Assembly (NCBI GenBank): GCA_018398805.1
Contig: JAGFBZ010000006.1
Location: 806,001-870,000, forward strand
Origin: Hirundichthys speculiger
Lineage: Eukaryota; Chordata; Actinopteri; Beloniformes; Exocoetidae
DNA: 64,000 nt
Direction: 5' to 3'
Positions 60,311 to 64,000 of the stretch are shown here, one piece after another (the stretch's first letter is position 1; each line of letters begins with the position of its first letter). Below the pieces are notes generated by a model. It saw only the letters and a program-made list of their open reading frames with translations. It was not told where the DNA came from and did not search any database. The translations under genes and the position numbers were made by a program.

Positions 60311-63300
60311 AAAAAACAACTCTCTTTTGAAGTATGCATTTAAGAGTATGTTTTCATGCCTACAGCAATGTACATTTTTGTATCTGAACATAAAGGTGCT
60401 TTATTTTGTGTATGTGCAGCGTGCAAATGGAAAGACACAAAAGTGCAAAATTTACTGATTAAGGAACAAGGTGTAGCACTTGTGGAGCGACAAAGCATGA
60501 TTTCTTAATTTCTGTGTGTTCGCGTGCATGCGTGTACATATACAGCTGATGTATGTCTATGCTCTTTATTAATCTTTTTTTTGTAATAGGTATTACATCA
60601 CATTAGCTCAAAATTAAAAAAAAAAAGTCATTCATTACAGTTTTCAGTATCTCCCCACTTAAAAATGTTCATCATCTCTATTCTCATATCACTCAATTTC
60701 ATTCTTTTTACATCATCCTGTTATTTCATCATCCAGGTCGTCTCCAGGGTGTCATTGTCGGTTTCATTCAAAAGAAAAGAATTAAAACCAAACTAAAACA
60801 TGCCTGTTCAGACACAAACATTTGGCTGTAAAGGATCAGAGGCTGTATAGTCATTGATAGCCTTCATCCGTCCTTCCATGCATCCATGAGCATTGTAAAA
60901 GAATTGTGGTATATTTTTTCTTTTTCTTTCTGTCACAGATTGGCATCTGTAACCTGATAGTCTTTTACAATTTGGATGTTAATCTCTCAGATCAATAATT
61001 CATATTGTATCCATTTATTGTAGATAAATGATCGTACCATTACATGTGTGCATTTTCTGGAGAGTCACTTCAAAGAAACTGCAGCAGAGAAGATGTTGAA
61101 GCCACTGATTTATTTACTTTGTCCACAAGAGAGCACTGAGTTGATGTACTTTTCAACTGTAAAAATGTCCCCATCTGTGGTTTACTCAAACTATGGGCCT
61201 TGGGCAATTCTCTCAAAGTAATTCCACGGAAAATATTTGTTTCTAATTGGCTGACTGGGGCCATTTGAAATGTGTTTATCAGGAAATCTCATCAGTCTCG
61301 GTCCGCAGTTTCACTAGCAAGCGCATTAGTGCTCGGGTAATTTTAAAGAGCTTACCTCTGTGTTCAGCAGCTCGTATCATTGCCATCACCTTTGTTGCAG
61401 TTGACTTTTTTTTTTTTTAACCTGCTTTTTGTGCAAAATGTGTGTGCATTTCTGTTTGAATGCACGTTGACTTTAAAAAGACGACAGCGAACTGCTTCTT
61501 TTCAGCCGGAGTTGCTGCAGTTGCCAAGTGGCAGAGATTGTATTTTTTGTGTCAAATTGAAGGGGGAGAAAAGAAAAATGCACCATTCACATTTTTGGTG
61601 TGTGTGTGTGTTGGCCTGTGTGCTTGAGTGCATTTCCATGCTACCCTGTTAACCTGTAGCAGAATGTCATCTCTTCGCACCATTGCTCATGCAATACAGA
61701 GCATTAATAATTAGTGGCATAAAATCACTGACACACGCGTACTGGTGGTCTTCTGGCCTGTCCTTTCAGCGTGCTGCTCTTTCTCCTCGCGTCACAGCTT
61801 TCACTCAGGGCGCCACACTTGTCGCTCTCGCACACACACTAATTCACAGACACTCTCAAACACGGAGGGGTAGTGTCAGTCGTACGGGGGGCATTTCACA
61901 GAAGTGAAATGGGAACTTTAAACGTTTCCTCGACTGAGAGGAGGGGCGGGTCAGGGCGGGTTTGGAGTCTTCTGTGGTTTGAAAATCAGACTCTATTGTT
62001 GTGTCTTCTTCTTTCTGCTCCAGTGACGCACGGACATACGTATGCATGGGCTCATATAGCCGTTTTGTCATGGTGACAGTAAGAGGGTAGAGTGAAGAGA
62101 GACAGCTGGAGAGATGCAGTGGAGAAGGTCAGAGGGATGTTGGGGGAAAAAAAACAAAAGTGGGCGTACTGGAAGAAGTGGACTCTTCATTCTCTGTCTT
62201 CTTTTTTTTTTTTTTTTTTTTCATCCATCGTGAAATTTCACTTTGTCCCGTATTGATTTTTGTGTATCTCACTGTGACTGCTAGCTCTCTTTTTTTTTGG
62301 GGAAAGCGCAAGAGAGACACTCTCCCCAAAACACAGTTGAATCCATCCATCAAACTTTATTTGTATGTTACTTTTATTGCAGGTAATAAAAAAAACTAAA
62401 CAAAACAAACAAAAAAACATCAGAAAGCCAATGAGCGAACACCGCTCTAGTCTGTGACCAAAGGAAAAACAGGCATAAGTGTGTGAATTTGAATGTGTCA
62501 AAGACGTTTTCATGCACCCTTCTCCTTCGACAGCACCGTATACTTTTAATTTAGCTGTTTTATGCCAATAGGAACATCTCTAGAGCTGGACAGCAATTTC
62601 ATGTTTTATAAAACTACTAAAAAGCTTTGGGCGTAAATGTTATTTCCAGAGGTTTTATCAATTCACATATGAAATTTTATCACTGAACTGGGGTTGACAG
62701 AGCTGTGTTTTATAAGAACTGTGAGCGGAGCCACGGCAGCACCGTGGACATTACTTCACTCATTTTATCAGCACGGAACAGTTATTTGGTTTCAGTGAAC
62801 CAGCGACCTCTGACCTCACACAAAACAATGTTTTTTTTCTCCTGTCATTTTCCAGTCTGAAAACACAAATAGCCTGTGTATGTACCAGTGTGTGTATGTG
62901 TGTGTGTGTGGGGGGGGGGGGCTTAAAACAAAACATAGGAGACTCATGTATAGAGAATATAAGGAATAAAACTGGTACTGATCGCTTTAAGAAGACCAAC
63001 TCTTGCTGTCATCGCTCAGAGGAGGGGGAAGCGACACAGACGGAGAGATTGAAGACTGTGACAGAGAGGGAGATTTTATCTTCCCCTGAGAGAGTATTCA
63101 TCCTCTGTGTCACTTCCTTCTATCAGTAAATCTCATCTACAAAGATGCTGTTTGCTGCAGGGCTTCAACATATTGTACTGACAATGAGGCACCCTCGCCT
63201 GCAGGGAGACGCTTGCACACATTAAGGCATTTTTTCTTTTTTTTTCTTTTAGGCATATAAATTACTCACGCAATGAAGTTTTGGGAAGTATTAAGTAATG

Positions 63301-64000
63301 TTGTAGTTACAATTCTGTTGAAAAAGTTGAAACAAATCCTAGAAACAGCTTAGCTTCCTATTTTCAGCTGTAATTAAATATAAGATTTTCTTTTTTTTAG
63401 TTAGTATTTGTGGATTTGTCATTTCAAACTTGGCTTCTGCAGTTGTAGGTAGATGAGATTTCTCTCTACCTGTCTTATGCTCCTATTCATTGCTCACTAT
63501 CATTTCTGTCACTCCATGACAAATATGTGACAAACATAAAACAAAACAAAGTACACTGCTTTCTCCCCAGTTAAATGTGACCAGGCTTTGCCTTGCTCAA
63601 GGATCCGAATACTTCACCCAGACTGGGTCTTTTTACAGCGTAATCTGGCCCTCATGGTTTCAGTGTGATGACTCATAAAACCGCAGACTGCTGGACATTC
63701 ACTTTCAGAGGCGAAAAGGATGCGACTGTGTGAGTAATGATAAAGGACGTCTAACAGCAACCAGATGCATAAAACTGTGAGCAGTTTTGTGTGTAAACCT
63801 GCGCGTACGCACAAAGGCGGTGGTGTGCGCGCGTTCTTTTCGCCACATTCATAAAGCTGTGGGTATGTATGCATCCCTTCCATAAATCTCAGCCGCCACA
63901 CTGACAAGTCATCACCGGGGGTAAACATTTGGTTTGTCTCCGGCATTGATTCCACACATTGAGGGACTTTTATAGAGGTCTGCGCGTTGGAAAATGACAC

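Larger units (their letters stand above)
57592..64000 (+). other. Presumed first intron of the candidate right-hand gene
   Basis: No second exon found. Contents: (AAAC)n-like stretch at 57617-57652, CpG-rich segment 58880-59090 with an 18-base C run (59092-59109), SINE-like repeat 59990-60310, homopolymers (62202-62221), and low-repeat blocks (61070-61350, 63600-63790) that may be conserved noncoding elements. A minus-strand frame open to the window edge (63614-64000) has no recognised domain. Confidence 0.4.

Noticed and set aside
63614..64000. Minus-strand frame open to the right edge, 128 codons
   Set aside because: No recognised domain and no evidence of an exon; could only be judged with sequence beyond the window.
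1..64000. CRISPR arrays, operons, prokaryotic-type systems or rRNA genes
   Set aside because: None seen; splice structure, microsatellites and repeat content show vertebrate nuclear DNA.

Overview
This window looks like a stretch of ray-finned fish (percomorph-type teleost) genome. The evidence is AT-rich intergenic DNA packed with microsatellites, a vertebrate gene split into short exons with GT-AG introns, and decayed transposons of families common in teleosts (Tc1/mariner, hAT, L2-type LINEs, LTR elements). Most open reading frames in the window are chance frames or transposon relics; only two host gene segments can be supported.

Left end (1-8880): the last six coding exons of acetoacetyl-CoA synthetase (AACS), plus strand, joining 3027-3140, 3904-4029, 4285-4354, 5989-6047, 6415-6617 and 6706-6843. 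All junctions are in phase and give 235 C-terminal residues before a TAG stop. The 5' exons lie left of the window. A long AT-rich 3' UTR follows, with candidate poly(A) signals at 7979, 8337 and 8861. The introns carry a hAT-like MITE (4440-4835) and a dead Tc1-like transposase copy (5080-5900).

Middle (about 8.9-54 kb): a large intergenic interval with no convincing host gene. It holds Tc1/mariner remnants (10870-11780, 18740-19130, 49020-49430), non-LTR retrotransposon pieces (21200-22060, 39690-40140) and four L2-type 3' tails. It also holds an inverted pair of unclassified repeats (24490-24855 and 28030-28400), LTR-like elements (40504-40849, 51168-51665), a hAT MITE with a perfect 8-bp target duplication (41403-41984), and two BED-finger hAT copies (46360-47490 and 52160-52710).

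Right end (54.4-64 kb): GC/CpG-rich segments around 54700-54960, 56690-57600 and 58880-59090. The central one contains a plausible first coding exon (57510-57591, plus strand) encoding a signal peptide and ending at a consensus splice donor; its leader carries short upstream ORFs. In tetrapods the neighbour downstream of AACS in the same orientation is TMEM132B, so this may be its first exon. That rests on gene order recalled from knowledge, not on recognised protein sequence. The rest of the window would be its first intron. I found no clearly novel biological system; the most useful points are the transposon boundaries and the candidate first exon and promoter.
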